Source: Henckelia pumila
Taxonomy: Eukaryota; Streptophyta; Magnoliopsida; Lamiales; Gesneriaceae
Direction of reading: 5' to 3'
Assembly (NCBI RefSeq): GCF_033568475.1
Contig: NC_133123.1
Span: 191,173,821 to 191,237,820 of the forward strand
DNA: 64,000 nt
This document shows positions 45,601 through 58,640 of the stretch, piece by piece. A program made the position numbers and the translations under genes. How positions within the stretch are numbered: the stretch's first letter is position 1; every line of letters starts with the position of its first letter. The notes under the pieces are model-generated. The model ran no database searches. It saw nothing but the letters and a program-made list of their open reading frames with translations, and was not told where the DNA came from.

Positions 45601-46992
45601 GTTAGCACATGTGGCTCATTGTAGAAATCTTCCTACCGTTAGGAGGTGGATGGGTGTGTGAGGAAAATGGATGGCTAGGGTGGTATGGTTGAGGGGTGTC
45701 AGAGTCGCTTTCAACCCTGGCCTGTGGCCTATCTTACAGCCATTTTATTAGATTTTTTACAAACTTTCACTGTATTAGATGAGTTGAAATCTAATTGCCT
45801 ATGCTGTGTCATTTGTTTAGCTGAATGATTGTCATCGATGATGTGGAGTGACATGAAGTCACAAAATTCGGGTGTGGCCGAGACTGGGTAGTTATCATTT
45901 GTTTCGCAAACATCTGTGAAAGTATCGTGGATCTGAAATCTAGTTGCCTATGCATTTATGTAAAAACCAATCTGAATATGTAATTATAAGAATGGTCTCA
46001 GAGACAAGACTGGCTAAGTAGCGAAATTTCCTGTTGGCAAATTCTGACACGCATCTCCATTATTTAGACTGTTTTTAGTTTCAAACTTTCGCAATTGAGA
46101 AGAGTGCATCACATTTTCCATGTGTATTTTTATCATCTATTACTGGTCATGACGATTTTCTCTTTCTATAAGAAATGTTGGAGGTTGATTGATGTTAGGA
46201 CAAGATCTTTTTTTTTTTTTTGCAGTTCTGTTAATTGGATTCTCCTCTTGAACTACATGCTATGAAATCAAACTTACACTAACTATCCCGTAGACTGATA
46301 AAACATTTTACTTGCTATAATATTATGGAATTCATGTGAATGTAGGAGTGGATTCTATCCTTTTGGTGCAGGTTCATAGCTGCTTTACATTTGCAGCAAA
46401 TAAAGACTTTCTGGAGAATGACATTCGTGTCAAAGGGGATCTTGATGGTCTTGGTGCTCTTGGCGATGTTGGCTGGTACTGCATCCGGTCAATCTTGTGG
46501 GCTACTGATTTTGAGTTGCCGAAATCAGTACTTGCATTACGTGGCACTGCTGTGAACAGTGCAGGAGTCATTTTAGCGTGCAGTGCTTCTCTGCACTGGG
46601 AAGATGGAAAGGTAGCTACATTTCATTGTTCTTTCTTGGCTAACTTGACAATGGACGTGACGGTTGTAGGGACAAATGGAACTCTGCATTTTCATGATTT
46701 TGTGATCCCATTTGAGGAGAAACAAGCTTCGTTTACTACAGCTGTGAAATCAGGATTTACAGAGCTTGTGACGGGATGGGAGCCAAAACCGAGTGAGCAC
46801 ATAGTTACGACAGATCTTCCTCAGGAAGCTCTTATGGTGAAGGAGTTCTGTGGACTGGTACAGGGCATCAAATTTCATGGTGGGAAACCTGAGAAGAAGT
46901 GGCCAACACTAAGCAGGAAGACACAACTTGTTTTGGATGCCGTGAAGGGGTCAATTCAGAGTGGTTACACGACTGTTGAAGTCGCAAGCTAG
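42091..46992 (+). CDS. Gfo/Idh/MocA-family NAD(P)-dependent oxidoreductase, 2 exons
   Basis: Exons 42091-42564 and 46372-46992 join in frame (donor TCG|gtgcgt, acceptor gtgcag|GTT) to 364 aa, the usual length of plant At4g09670-like proteins. The N-terminal Rossmann fold has GILGCADIA (Gly13, Gly16) and the cofactor/active-site motif EKPVAMN (Glu104-Lys105-Pro106). The second exon gives the C-terminal alpha/beta domain (DIRVKGDLDGLGALGDVGWY). The ATG follows ctctagaa; six alanines follow it. The substrate of the plant members is not established, so the reaction is given only as NAD(P)-linked sugar- or diol-type oxidoreduction. The 3.8-kb intron holds two MITEs. Confidence 0.92.
42601..42637. 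repeat. (TTA)n microsatellite
   Basis: About 12 TTA/ATT repeats lie 36 bp after the exon 1 donor. Confidence 0.95.
42707..43014. mobile_element. hAT MITE, 308 bp, in the oxidoreductase intron
   Basis: The inverted ends TAGAGGTGTCAA...TTGACACCTCTA match over 11 of 12 bases. The target duplication is attgtgta (42699-42706) versus attgtgtc (43015-43022), 7 of 8. There is an internal direct repeat of the phrase cacgtgttatttgatgggtt (about 42815-42858). Non-coding. Confidence 0.9.
44752..45445. mobile_element. Tourist-like (PIF/Harbinger) MITE, 694 bp, in the oxidoreductase intron
   Basis: The ends are GGGCATCTCCAACCC and GGGTTGGAGATAGCC, inverted with few changes, flanked by the trinucleotide TAA on both sides (44749-44751 and 45446-45448). 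Subterminal inverted pieces (ggaggatagagga) repeat inside. No coding capacity. Confidence 0.85.
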
Positions 46993-47616
46993 ATTATTAT
47001 ACTTCTAGGTGAATTTTGTTTCTGTATGCTGTTTACTGTGGTCCAGTGCCAAACTATCTATGCATCCAGGTAATCGGAATCAGTCGATGATGTGGTACTT
47101 TCGGGTTGTCGATATTCGCACTAGTGAAGGAAACAATCTTGAGGTGGGCAAAGAACCAAAGATAAAAAATAGTTCATATGTTTCAATTATATAGCCTTAT
47201 TTTTTCAAACTTACAAATTAAGAAAAATCATTGAAAAAATAAATTTACACATAAAATTCAAAAATGGTTACACTTTTTTCAAAACTTATTTAATAGGAGT
47301 ATATATATTAGTAAAAGAGTAGAAACAAGATTGCTAAATATATTATATAAGCCTATATATTAGAGAGAGAAAAAAGTGGCATATATAATCGATTCACAAA
47401 CAAACTAAGAAATATCTCATTCTCAATATACGTAATTGAACTATCATTCAGATATTCATCTCTCATTAGATTACAAAGACGATTCTTAAATGACACAAGG
47501 AGTGATAAACTTTGACTTTTAGATCATTGACTTAATTTTATGCGCATGATTTTAAGTTTAAAATCTAAAGACATACTATTACTTTGATATCAAAACTTAA
47601 GGAGGGGCATCTGCCT
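46993..47616. other. 3' flank of the oxidoreductase gene
   Basis: This is a probable 3' UTR followed by AT-rich intergenic DNA. I see no ORF or RNA gene. Confidence 0.5.
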
Positions 47617-48078
47617 TAGGGATGCAAACGAATCGAACCTGTTCGTGAGCTTTTCGAGCCGTCTCGTTAAATATTTAATTCGTATGCGAACTTATCAAAC
47701 TCGAGCCGAATTCGAACATGTTCGAACTTTTTTTCGAGCCGAGCTCGAGCTAAAATTATTTTGTTCGACAATTCGCGAATAGTTCGCGAGCCTCAATTTT
47801 TTATTAATATAATATAATATAATTATATAATAAATATATATACATTTCGAACATTCGAGCTTTTCGAACCATAATATTCGAGCAATAGTTGACGAATAGG
47901 TTTGAATATTTTGAGCCGAAATCGAACTCGAACTTTATTTCTAGCCGAGCTCGAGCCAAAATATTTGAAATTATCGAACTTCGAATCGAGCTCGAACTCG
48001 AATATACTTATATCGATCCGAATTCGAGCCTTAAAATTTTACCATTATTCGGCTCGATTCGGTTCGTTTGCACTCCTA
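47617..48078. mobile_element. hAT MITE, 462 bp
   Basis: The ends are TAGGGATGCAAACGAA and, inverted, TAGGAGTGCAAACGAA (14 of 16). The flanks are atctgcct (47609-47616) and atctgtcc (48079-48086), 6 of 8. The inside is full of TCGAGCTCGAAC words, often seen in hAT MITEs. Non-coding. Confidence 0.85.
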
Positions 48079-48086
48079 ATCTGTCC

Positions 48087-48973
48087 TCCCTTGCCCCTTA
48101 ATTGATCCGCACATGACTGATATATATTAGAAACATACACGAGCAAAACCACGTGTAAACCACTGAAATCATGTGTATAAAACAAGGTTTTAAAAAGTGT
48201 GAAGCGTCACGGTCAAGTTTCAAGCTTCAGAAGCTTAAGCGAGTTTAGAACAAGCGTAAGTGTAAAAAATAAAATTATTTTTTGTATAATTTTAGTTATA
48301 TTAAATTTATTAATAGAATAATTAACCTATAAACTTAAAAATTTTAAGAATAAATACACAAATTTTCAAGTTATAAAACGTAAGTCTCTAAATAACAAAT
48401 TATATGGAGTAAAATGTTTGTGTTAGGTCTGGTTTTATCTCTTAGTCGCAAAGAAAAGAAATGTACGAAACAAATTTAAATTTGACACGTTGAATGATTT
48501 TTTTTATAAAAAAAACTTATATTATTAAATATTTATCATTTAAATTAAAATATAAAAGTTAAAAATATTAAAAAAATAAAAATTAAACTTAAATATTATT
48601 TTTTTAAAAATTATTTTTTCACGTTTTTTTTGTACTTAATATGATCAACCAAAGAGTTGACCACTTTTTTCACGTTTTTACCTAAAGAGAATTTTTTTGC
48701 TAACGTAGTTTTTTTGCGTTTTTTTATAATACTGGTATAAAATAACTGACATAATAAAATGAAATCATGTGTAAAATCCAATTTCTCTTAAAATAAAATG
48801 AAATTCACCTGTCTCGGGTCGGGTCGGGTCGGGTATCTGCTTCCCGTACCCGAACACCCACACCTGTCTCAAAACTCAAAACATGCGCTCCTTCGAATGT
48901 CATCTCCAACGACTGTAAAAGCAGCCGCCGCCGCCGCCGCCGCGCAGTGTTCCAACCTCCGGCATGCAATTAA
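48087..48973. other. intergenic region and 5' UTR of the DHH-like gene
   Basis: AT-rich to about 48800, with possible fold-back ends (ggttttaaaaagtgtgaagc near 48186 and ttttttgcgtttttttataa near 48710) that could be a decayed MITE. Four gggtc repeats (48817-48836) and a (GCC)n run (48923-48941) precede the start codon. Confidence 0.45.
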
Positions 48974-51900
48974 ATGCTCCCCTTTCACCGGCGTGTAGAT
49001 ACTCTGCTCTTCCCAGTCCCATATTCTGTGATCGTTCGAAATTTCCGATCAGACGCCGCGCTAGAATCCCTACGCAATGCCTCGGAAGCCAGAACACCGA
49101 ACTTGGTCTTATACAATTACCCATCTTTCTCCGGGGCGTATGGGGCACTCTTTGCGCACCTCTACCATAGTCGACTCAACCTCCCTTGCCTCATTTTGCC
49201 CTTTTCTTCTGTGATACCATTCAGGTACGCTGGAATTCTTTCGTCAGCATGTTGAGCTGAGAAATTTCGTTATTTTATCCTTTTCAACTTCTCCTTGATC
49301 GGTTTAAGGGAGAATTGACGATTATGTACTGGAGGATTCGATATGATGACCGCAGATGAGGTCTTGGCATTTCGTCCATAACAAATTTGTTTTGATAGAA
49401 AGGAAGAATTTTCTGTTTCAAACTTATCAGGTTTGGAAATTGTTTTTTCCAAAATATGTGACTGTAACATGGTGTAGCCATGTTCTTGGAAATCGAGTGT
49501 ACAACAACAATCAAAGTAACTCTATAAAGCTAATTTAGCACTAACAAAATGATTAGATGAAATTTTGCAGGTTTAAGTATGTGCAATAATGGAAACTGTA
49601 AAGTGAAAATCTAAAAAACAGCAAAGAGTTCTCATCTTTCTACCCCGGATGTGAAGTTTTTACTGAGCTCCCCCAAGTTACAAGATTCAATTATTTTTAC
49701 AAGTTGCAGCTATTAACCCTTCCACTTCTGATTTTACTTCGATGCAGTTTTTTGTCATAGCATGAAATGTATACAATGATAACCCCTAGTATCACCGTAA
49801 TCACTTGGGTCTATATGAAAATACAATAAGGATGTGAGTGATTCACCGTAACTATTCACTGAAGGAGTTAAGTTTCTAAGCCCTTTTGTGTGTATTGAAT
49901 TACCTCTCAACTCTGAACTAAGTTTGGCTATTTATAGAAGGGGATTAGCGTAATTCTCCAGCATTCAAATCATTCCCCTGGCATTTTCTGATTGAATCAA
50001 CAAACTCTAAAAATGTATGTGCATGCTATGCTGGCGGTGGTAAATGTGCGGGTTTGCAGTATTAATTATATGTCTTTGTCTTCTAGCTTATTTAAAACAT
50101 GACTCTTTAACGTTCATTTCCTTCAAAAAATGTAATGTTACTATTCAGAACATTCTGGACCAACATCCTTACTGAAATTCTTTTTGACATGATAAATTGG
50201 TATGTTTGGTGGAAAGGGGTAGTATGTCTTCTGTTTATCCTCTTTTCAGTGCTTCAACGACTAATCCGGATTCTCTCTACGGGAATACTTTACCATAATT
50301 ACCTTACTTTACCAGCACTCTTCGAGGAGCAACTCTAAGCCATAGAACACTCTTTGCTGGATATTTTCACTAGTCTCGACCCTTTGCCTATATATCTTTG
50401 TCGTCCAAGGTCTCTCAACTTATAAACAATACAGGAAATCTTCTAACCTATTTCTTTAGTCTTCCTCAATGTGGATCTTTAGACTTCCTCATCTCTGATC
50501 CGGAAAGCATATTACTATAAAAAAAAATAAAAACTGGTTACAAACTCAAGTGTTTTGTTTCCAGTTTTCACCAATAATGTTCAAAATTTCTATACTAACA
50601 TAACCTAATTAATCGTGAATTTAAGATGTAGAATAACTCAAAAATTTGTCGTTTTAAGGGGCAAAGCTTGCAATGGGTGCCACTGAAGTTGGGGAATGGC
50701 GGAGCGAGTGGAGGGATCAGAATCTACTTTCCTGAGCTATTTTCAAGAATGAAATCCCCACATTATGTTAGTTCCTTAGATTGATGTATTCGTGGTCCTT
50801 TTCCCTGCATTATGCATGTTATGTACATAAGTAGTTTTTAAATATATTTATCGTCTCCTATAGAAAAAAAAGTAGTTTTTACATATATTGCATTGTAAAA
50901 GCTTTAGTCATTCTATTAGTTATGTTCGGTCATTGTAAAAATACAGTAGATGCTTAATGCCTTTAAATATAACTGTACTCATTTATTAGGATGGTGAATT
51001 GTAATGAAAATCCATCTCCTTTATCAAATTTCTTCTCCTTTCCTTTGAAATGCTCTCTGAACTCTGCTCCTTCATTCTTCACTTATTCAGAGTAACGCTC
51101 ACTCAAAGAGCGACAATCGCCATACGGTGTCATAATTTCTATTTTCAACTGTTCAAATCGTTACACAATCACTCTTTTTTTTCCAGCAGGTTAAATTGTG
51201 TTGGTTCATCAACACGTGCATAAGTCTGTCAATTACTTTTTGCTAAGAGCATAATATGGAATCATATTATTCTAATCATGCACCTTTATTAATATTTTCT
51301 GTTTATGTATGACATTCATGTTGCTTCCGTAAAGGTGGAATATGAAAATTATTTTCTGTGAAATTTCCTTGTTTCTTGGGTTTAAGATGCATTGAGCACC
51401 ACTGAATGTTGTTCATGGTTATCTGTTAAAACATATTTTAAATTGTGTGAATGTTGACATTTGTCGTCAGCCGTCTTAATTGTTTTAACTTCTATTTAAT
51501 TGTATATTGATTTATAAATGCTTTTCATCCCTATTATATTACCAGCAGGCTTCAATCTTTATCTTTCCCCTTCATTCTGGTCATTTATTCATTTTCCTTA
51601 GAGTTGAAGATATATGCATTGAAGGACTGAAGAAATGCTACTTTTTAGATTTTATTGGTCCAAAAGGTTTTGCTTCTGAACTTTCCAAGCGAACATCATC
51701 CAAGTAAGCAAACTTCTGTATTTGAAACCTTTACTCATAATGTACTTAATAGTTTACTGAATTATTAATATTTACTTGTAGGCTTATTGGATTTGATCAT
51801 CGACAATCAGAGCTCTCTAGAATCTCTTCAAGGGAATATTTTGATGTGAATCCCACATTTCAGGTCAATATTGAGAAGAGTAGCTCCACTGCTGCATATG

Positions 51901-53621
51901 AATATTTCTCCGCTGCACTTACGGAGGCAAGATCAGATAATGTAAGTGAAAGTGCTCGAGCCATAAAATTTTTATTAGCTGTATTTGATGCTGTCTTCTG
52001 CCCAAGATTTAATTAAATTGGCTTCCAAAAACAAAAAAATTGTATGATTGCATATTCCGAGGATGCACTGTATGCATATTTATACTAATGTTATTGTGTA
52101 CGATACCGCAAAAAGGATAATACCATGTCCCTTCTAAATCCTGAAGAACGAGAGCAGATGGAGATATTACTTAAATACATAGAAGATGAGGATCTTCGTC
52201 AGAGGAGGCTGCCTGATACCCAAGCATTTAAAATTGGACTCAGGGACTGGCGCTCGAAATTGAACTGCGTCACTAATCCATGGATGTACCAACAGGTTTG
52301 ATTGAGTTCCAGGCAGAAAAGCATATACGTTTCATACAATTTCTGAAAATTGTCAGCAAAACAATCATTAACTTTTCACTAATCATTTTTCGCACTGTAC
52401 CTGACAATTAATGTTAAAAGAAGTTTTGGGGTAAACTTAATGCTGCCAGCCTGCCACCTTTGGGGTTTGTTGATTTCGTGCTTTTGACTGTATTTAATTT
52501 GGTCCACTCGTTTACGTGGATAGTTGATGGAGATTAGCGCTGCAGACTTAATCAAGGAGGGGAAGGCCTATCTTTTACATCGAAAGACTGTGGCAAATAA
52601 GCTGCTGCATAAGGTTTTTAGAGTTCAGTTAGGAAGAGGATTTTATGGGGAGTGCTTGGTAAACATCCTTAAGTAATTCTCTTATTTTCCATCATGTGTG
52701 CTTGAGTTAGTTTTAGTTCATGTTCTGATGATGAATTTCATAATTGGTTACTATATTGTTCACATGACGCTCTAGAAAACTAAACATTAGATTTTGCTTA
52801 AATTGTGTGGCACCTTTTTTTGATTTCTTAAGCTAGTATTTATCACTGTCAGGGATTTAGAGCCGATGGAAATTCAGAATTGAGTGATGAAATTGGGAAG
52901 GAACTGAGTAGAAAGAGCGTAGCTGCTGGGCTAAGGTGATTTACTTTGATCCTTTTGATCTTGGTTAATTCTCTCTCTTCTTAATCTCCACGTTATGCTA
53001 TTTTTGTGTGCAATTGTTATGCATTGAATTTTGCCTTCACTTGCTGATCAACAAATAACCATTGATTTGGCAAGCTTTCTTTGCTAAAGTTTTATTAACT
53101 CGAATTTCCATTACTAAGAGTACATGCATAAACATGCATTTAACTAGCAGTATTGCAGGCTTTTACCACTTGATGAATTGCACGCATAAACATACATTTG
53201 ACTAGCAGTATTGCATGCTCTTGCCACTCGATGAATTGTGTTCCTTCCTGCAAAAACTGTGCTGCTTCTTAGCTGTGAATTTGTCGTCATTCTTAATGTA
53301 TCCCCTGATAAAAACAGGCCTATTGGAGCTGTGATATACATGCAGCGCAATAATCTAAAAATGTGCCTAAGAACTACAGACAGCAGTACAGATACTTCTG
53401 AAATTGCTAAGGTTTGGACTGAAACAAAGTAACAAACAAATTTTGCTTGTTACATTCCCCTTGCCAAGTATTTTGAATCGGTCCCGAGAAGAATTCTTTT
53501 TCGAAATAAAACTTTTTGCACATCCAAACTCCTGCAGGCATATGGTGGAGGGGGGTCGCCAAGTTCCAGCTCGTTTGTTATTCGCATGGACGAGTATAAT
53601 AAGTGGCTTTCACCGCAATAA
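48974..53621 (+). CDS. DHH/DHHA1 phosphoesterase superfamily-like protein, 8 exons
   Basis: Exons 48974-49224, 51602-51703, 51782-51941, 52116-52295, 52524-52658, 52853-52935, 53318-53411 and 53538-53621 join in frame with GT/AG borders to 362 aa. An in-frame TAA directly before the ATG fixes the start. The N-terminus may be an organelle-targeting sequence. DHH-like features: LVLYNYPSFSGAYGALFA (about 46-64), CYFLDFIGPKGFASEL (about 96-111), FDHRQSE (122-128) where the family has DHH, and a C-terminal GGGGSPSSSSF like the DHHA1 glycine motif. Loss of canonical metal-binding residues suggests altered or no phosphoesterase activity. Substrate unknown. Confidence 0.75.
53127..53240. repeat. 57-bp tandem duplication in intron 6 of the DHH-like gene
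   Basis: Two adjacent copies start gcataaacat at 53127 and 53184 and share tagcagtattgca and gatgaattg; about seven differences separate them. Confidence 0.8.
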
Positions 53622-56290
53622 TCATCAATAAGTTAAGGTAAATTTCAAGTTTGAGTTACAAGAGAAGAAAATCCCTTCCATTCCCAACCTGAATTGTTTT
53701 TGCACAGTAGCACCTTCTGACCTTATTGATGATGCATGGATATAGGCATGGACACAATTTAGATAAAGGAATTTTTTTATAAAAGTATTAGGATGATACA
53801 TCAAGGGTGCACAACTATTTTATCTTGGTGATATATATAGATATTAATAAAATTAAATAAATCAATATAAATATAGAAGCCATCAATTAAATCTAATACT
53901 TTTTAACTGTCTACGCTATAATTCTTTTCCCTCAGACATTTTCTTTTCTTTGCATTCTCTTTCTTGGAATTCTGTTTTATATGGGATGGAGTTTGAGAGT
54001 TAACTTCTTATAGCCTCCATTTATTTGGTTTATTTACTACCATAGTTAGAACTTTGATAGTACTGACAGACCTCCAAGAAAGTAGGTTTTGATACTCACA
54101 AATCAGAGATGCACATGCTTCTTTCATCCATGATGCTGGAAACTGTTTCTTTATATGTGGTTGATACTTCAAATGTTCCCCTGTTATAGGAACAAATTGT
54201 GGTCTGAACATGGATACAAGTAATTGCATAGAGTGAGGTACTTGCATACCCAACTGCTGCCTCAAATTTTTCTCCATCCTGGTTAGTGGACTGCTGGCAG
54301 TCGATTGGTTTCCTTTTGGAAAAATATTGCAGTTGAATCACAGTTTCGGTAAGGTGAAGCTTGATTTGGTGTCTGACTGCTAAATCTCTCTTTTCATCGA
54401 ACGTCAATGAAAGTGTGGTATGGATTTCTCAAAAGGACATGTCGAGAAAACCCATCCTCCCTAGCCGTACGCCATTTGATGAAAAGCCCATCGATACCAA
54501 CATACCTTGAATGCAGTCAAAATGAGCTTGCTGTGTAGGTAAAATTTTAACTTTGGTATTTCCTGATTTTAAGAAGTAATCCAACTTCTATCTTTCTCAG
54601 AGCGTATGAACCAGATACACATTGCTTGCCAATCCTAACTTGAGATTTTTCTTGCTATGTGGAAAAGGAAACACTGAATCAACTTGGGGTAAACGAAATG
54701 CTAGGTGTCATGTTTGATTTTTCTCCATTGATGTCATAAAACATGGTTTGTTCTTGTTCATTGGCCCCTTTATATTTATTCGGAACAAGTGTTTACTTAA
54801 TCGTGTTGTAAGAACACATTGGATATAATAAAAAAATTTGGAAAATGTGACTTTTGTCTAATCTTGTTTATGTACCACGATACCGTCTGTCATTATTGCG
54901 GACTTTGTTGAAAAGAATAATCCAGGGTGTTCGATTTGGGAAACAATGAAATGTATTTATTCTCGACAATAATAACAAGACTATTATGCATTGTAGGGCC
55001 TGTAGGTATCATATTCCCCCATGTATCAGTCAATTGGTTCCTCAACAAATGCAAAATTCGTAACATGAAAAATATGTATCATGTAAGGCGGTGGTGTCAT
55101 CTCACTTCTAGTCGGTCACTGTCTCAAATCCTTTTCAAAATTACGCCATGTTTACAATTTTTGGATTCCAAAGCGAACAGCTCTTATTTTCGCAGTTTGC
55201 TATGTGTATTATTGATACGTAGATCAGTATGTTCAAGTGGATGGCATCATATTGATATTTTTGGTAGTATCAAAACTGGCATGTGTTCGATGATATTGAC
55301 AAACGTCAGTGTTAAAAGTTTACGATTTTTTTAGACATTGTAAAAGCAAAGTTCTTTGACACTTTAGCCGCATATGATAAAGAGCTTAGAGCTCCTCGAA
55401 TCTGTAAACCCCTTGAAGATCCAGTTTTGTCCCAGCAAAAACACAGCCACATCCTTGGCTGACAAATCGCAAAACGTATATTAAATTATGCATTGTGGCT
55501 TTACATGTTCTTGTGTGTGACCTAAATAACGAGGGGGGGTATTTGGTTGAAATTTTGGGAGGCCACGAATTCATGTATAAACCAGCCTAAAAGTTTGGTT
55601 TAAGAAACAAACATATTGAATCTTCAACTTGATTCTTATAAATGGAAAACAATCACTGGCCCCACTTAAACCATAATTTCTTCCACCACTTCACCGCTAT
55701 CGAACTGGCAAACACATGATTGTCCCTCAGTTTCATTAACACGGGAATGCAAGCCCAGCTTCTCTTTACATTGCCAGCCATCTACGCTTTTTGTTGGAAA
55801 AAATATATATACTTTCTACTTCAAATTAGCGCACATGGTTTCGAGAAATACCAACAATTTTGCAATAATTTCAGACAAAAAAATCTGGTATGCTACTTAC
55901 TTCTGTGGTAAGAAGTACATGGTGTTTCATCAACTATTTACATTCACTTAGCTGTACCTAATCTTTCCACTAAACTAATACCTTCGAGAGTCACAGCTTC
56001 AAACAAAGGTGTGCATCATCCCCATCCCAACAACCATCATCATTCCAAAATAGGATTAAAAAAAAAACCCAAGAAACCAGAAATCAGCTCAACTATTGTT
56101 ACCTGCATTAATCAATTCACATTTTTAGGCAACTGACCAAAGTCAAGAGTAGTAAGATCAGGAAACAAGTACAACAATGACTTTAAAAATATACCGCATC
56201 AATAAACATCTGGCTTTATCATAACAAAGAGATGAGCCGTATCCCAGTCCATCAACAACACAATCCATAGCAGGATGCATCAGCAATTTG
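53622..56290. other. intergenic region between two convergent genes
   Basis: This holds the 3' UTRs of the two neighbours plus about 2 kb of ordinary sequence. Two overlapping minus frames at 54407-54008 of about 90-100 codons are not recognisable. No transposon ends seen. Confidence 0.45.
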
Positions 56291-58389
56291 TCAGGACTGG
56301 GCATCATCTGCATCAGAGTCACTTCCAGAAGAACTCCCTGAATCCGAATCTGTAAAAGGAAGCTCAAACTAATGAGCCATGTCTATGAACATTTCCTTTT
56401 TTGTTCTATCTGCAATTCCAAGCAACAAATTCCTCAACACAATGTAGAAACGCAAGAATCAGTATCAGTACCACTGGAAGATGAGGAATCACTGCTCGAG
56501 CTGCTGGAACTGCTTGAACCACTGCTGGCATTGGGTCGATCATCTTGATCATTTCCAACTCCAACTCCAACACCAGCCCCTTCATCTTTCTCAATCTCCA
56601 CAGGAGGAAAGCTAGCAACTGGCATATCATCATCAATATCAACATCTTCATCATCGTGTTCTTTCAACTTCTTTCCTGATCCATCATTCTCATCATCCAT
56701 GCCGCCCTAAAATAAAATTAGCATCCTAGTTAATTATCATAGCACAGCAGATAAATAAATGAGAAAGAAAGCTTGGAAATCTTTACAAGTACTAAAATAG
56801 GGATTAAGCATTACCATTTCCAACTCAGCAACTGGTGTAGATGGAGCAACTTCAGCAACAGAGTTATTGTTCATCATCAATGCTTGCCGCTTGGTCTTAC
56901 TCACCAGCTTCTTCCAGTTGGTCACAAAGCGATCGAGTTCCCAAAGTGTCTCTGTATCGAGGGCTTCAATGTCAAGCTCAATTTCATCGCCATCCTGAGC
57001 CAAATGGTCGTTCCTCTTCCTAATAATTTGAACCAGCTGGGGCATCTTTTCCTGCGGTAAACTCTGCAATCCAATTCCAAGCTTTTGTTTCTCTTCCATA
57101 CTCATTTCCCTCTTATTTTGATCCTTCGCTCTGGGCTTCGGCGGTTTGACTGTCCCCGGTCCTCCTCTTACACCTTTGGGTTCTTTAAGGGGTAGAGGAG
57201 GCGCTGCTTCAGGAGAAAGATTTCTATCCAGCATTTGCAAATGGTTCGAAGACGGCGGAGGAGGATTCGATGCAGTAGAGGCACTTGAGTGCGCTTGCAT
57301 TGGCATTTGCAACCTTTCTTGCTTTTTGCCAACATGGGACATCTGAACTGGACTCGCTTTGGGCTTCGTCTTCTTCCCTCTAAACGGAGAGGACGCGAGA
57401 ATCTGATTATGATTGTTCCACGAACTTCCCTGCAAATCTTCAATGCCGCCAACGTACCTTTCTTGGTTAACACTAAATTCTCGAGACTCCCTCGCCCTAC
57501 GTTGGTTAGAAAAACTATCAATCTTATCTTGTATTGGCTTAAACATTTCCTCAAACTTGGAAAGCATCTGCTCCGCCATCCCATTGACAGGATCGGTCTT
57601 CGGGTTATACAACAGAGCATTGTTGAAAGTCAACCTCACATCCGCAGCAAATTCCATTGGAGTAGAATACAGATTCTTCGCTAGATTAGCTTTAACAGTA
57701 CCCAAATCCATTGGGCACTTCACAATTAGATGATAATCGTGAAGCCCCAACGCCATTGCATCCACGGGAGCTTTGAAAACCCACCCACATTTGTGTTTCA
57801 TTAATTTTGTCAGAATCTGCTTGCATTCCTTCAAGAAACCACCTATATCGATGGCTTTATCAAGGCCGCCATTACGAAGATCAAACCCATTGCTCAATCT
57901 CGAAGAATCCTTGACAGAAGCAACAGGACCACCGGACGGTTTGTTTCCGGGAACTTTCTTTGATTTTGGCTGAGATCTAGGATTTCTCGAAAAGCCAAAT
58001 TGACCGGAATCAATTCGATCTCGCAAATCCCGAACCAGATCCAACTCAGAGGAAAATCGTCTACGTAGACCAACGAGCTCGGGCTTCGTGTAGGAGGCGA
58101 CATTGAACGTCAAATAGCTGCCGTAATTGAAAGCGTTACGGCTAGTGGAAGTCTGATTGAAGGAGTAAGCATCGTCGGAGACAGCCTGCGTGACCGCCGG
58201 GCAATCGACGTTTATATGCTGGCGACGTCCGACACCTCCAGCATCGATCACGGCGGGGTGGTGGAATTGTTTCTGCTTTTTCTTAGGGTTCGGGTTAGGG
58301 TTAGAATCTAGGTGAGGATTAGAGCAAGGAATCTTCCCCATGGGGACCCAGCTCGAATCATTCTGACTCGCTAACACGGCAGACGCCAT
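56291..58389 (-). CDS. GTE: GTE-type bromodomain and NET domain transcription regulator, 3 exons
   Basis: On the minus strand the exons are 58389-56815, 56706-56472 and 56349-56291, joined in frame to 622 aa. The start MASAVLAS is typical of plant GTE proteins; an ATG nine bases upstream is possible. A bromodomain at about 184-287 contains the acetyl-lysine Asn (Asn262 in ALLYNPKTD) and a PMDLGTV ZA-loop motif. A NET domain is at about 430-496 (QKLGIGLQSLPQEKMPQ). The C-terminus is acidic and Ser-rich. These BET-like proteins bind acetylated histones in the nucleus and tune transcription. Which GTE number this is cannot be told. Confidence 0.92.
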
Positions 58390-58640
58390 AAATTGCACCG
58401 ACGGCGGTGCTAAGCCAAAGCAACTCTCCGGCGACGATTTGCCCGAAAATCATGTATCAAATCGCCGAATCTTCAATCGTAAACCCCCAAACGAATCGCC
58501 ACAAGCAAAGAATCAAGCTTCTGTCGCCGAAATCTGAACAAGGGCGCCGAAAGCAACCGAAACGTAGCTAATATGGTGATTAGGGTTTGTAGATTGAGCG
58601 AGGAACAAGATGAGAGGAGGGCGCTTCTTAAAGGCGGTGA
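58390..58640 (-). promoter_or_regulatory. 5' UTR and promoter-proximal region of the GTE gene
   Basis: GC-richer than its surroundings. A telo-box-like AACCCTAA word (minus strand) is at about 58580-58587. No TATA box is evident near the expected start. Confidence 0.45.

Larger units (their letters stand above)
42565..46371 (+). other. intron of the oxidoreductase gene, transposon-bearing
   Basis: It is 3807 bp, gtgcgt...gtgcag. It contains a (TTA)n microsatellite (42601-42637), an hAT MITE (42707-43014), a Tourist-like MITE (44752-45445) and a duplicated stretch near 43912-43970. No other gene is seen. Confidence 0.85.

Noticed and set aside
48186-48735. MITE with ggttttaaaaagtgtg-type ends
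   Set aside because: The ends match only loosely and no target duplication could be found.
48798-48998. Alanine-rich ORF upstream of the DHH-like gene
   Set aside because: It comes from a (GCC)n run in the probable 5' UTR and ends before joining any exon in frame.
54008-54407. Two overlapping minus-strand frames as a gene
   Set aside because: No domain, no splice support, and two frames compete; likely chance.
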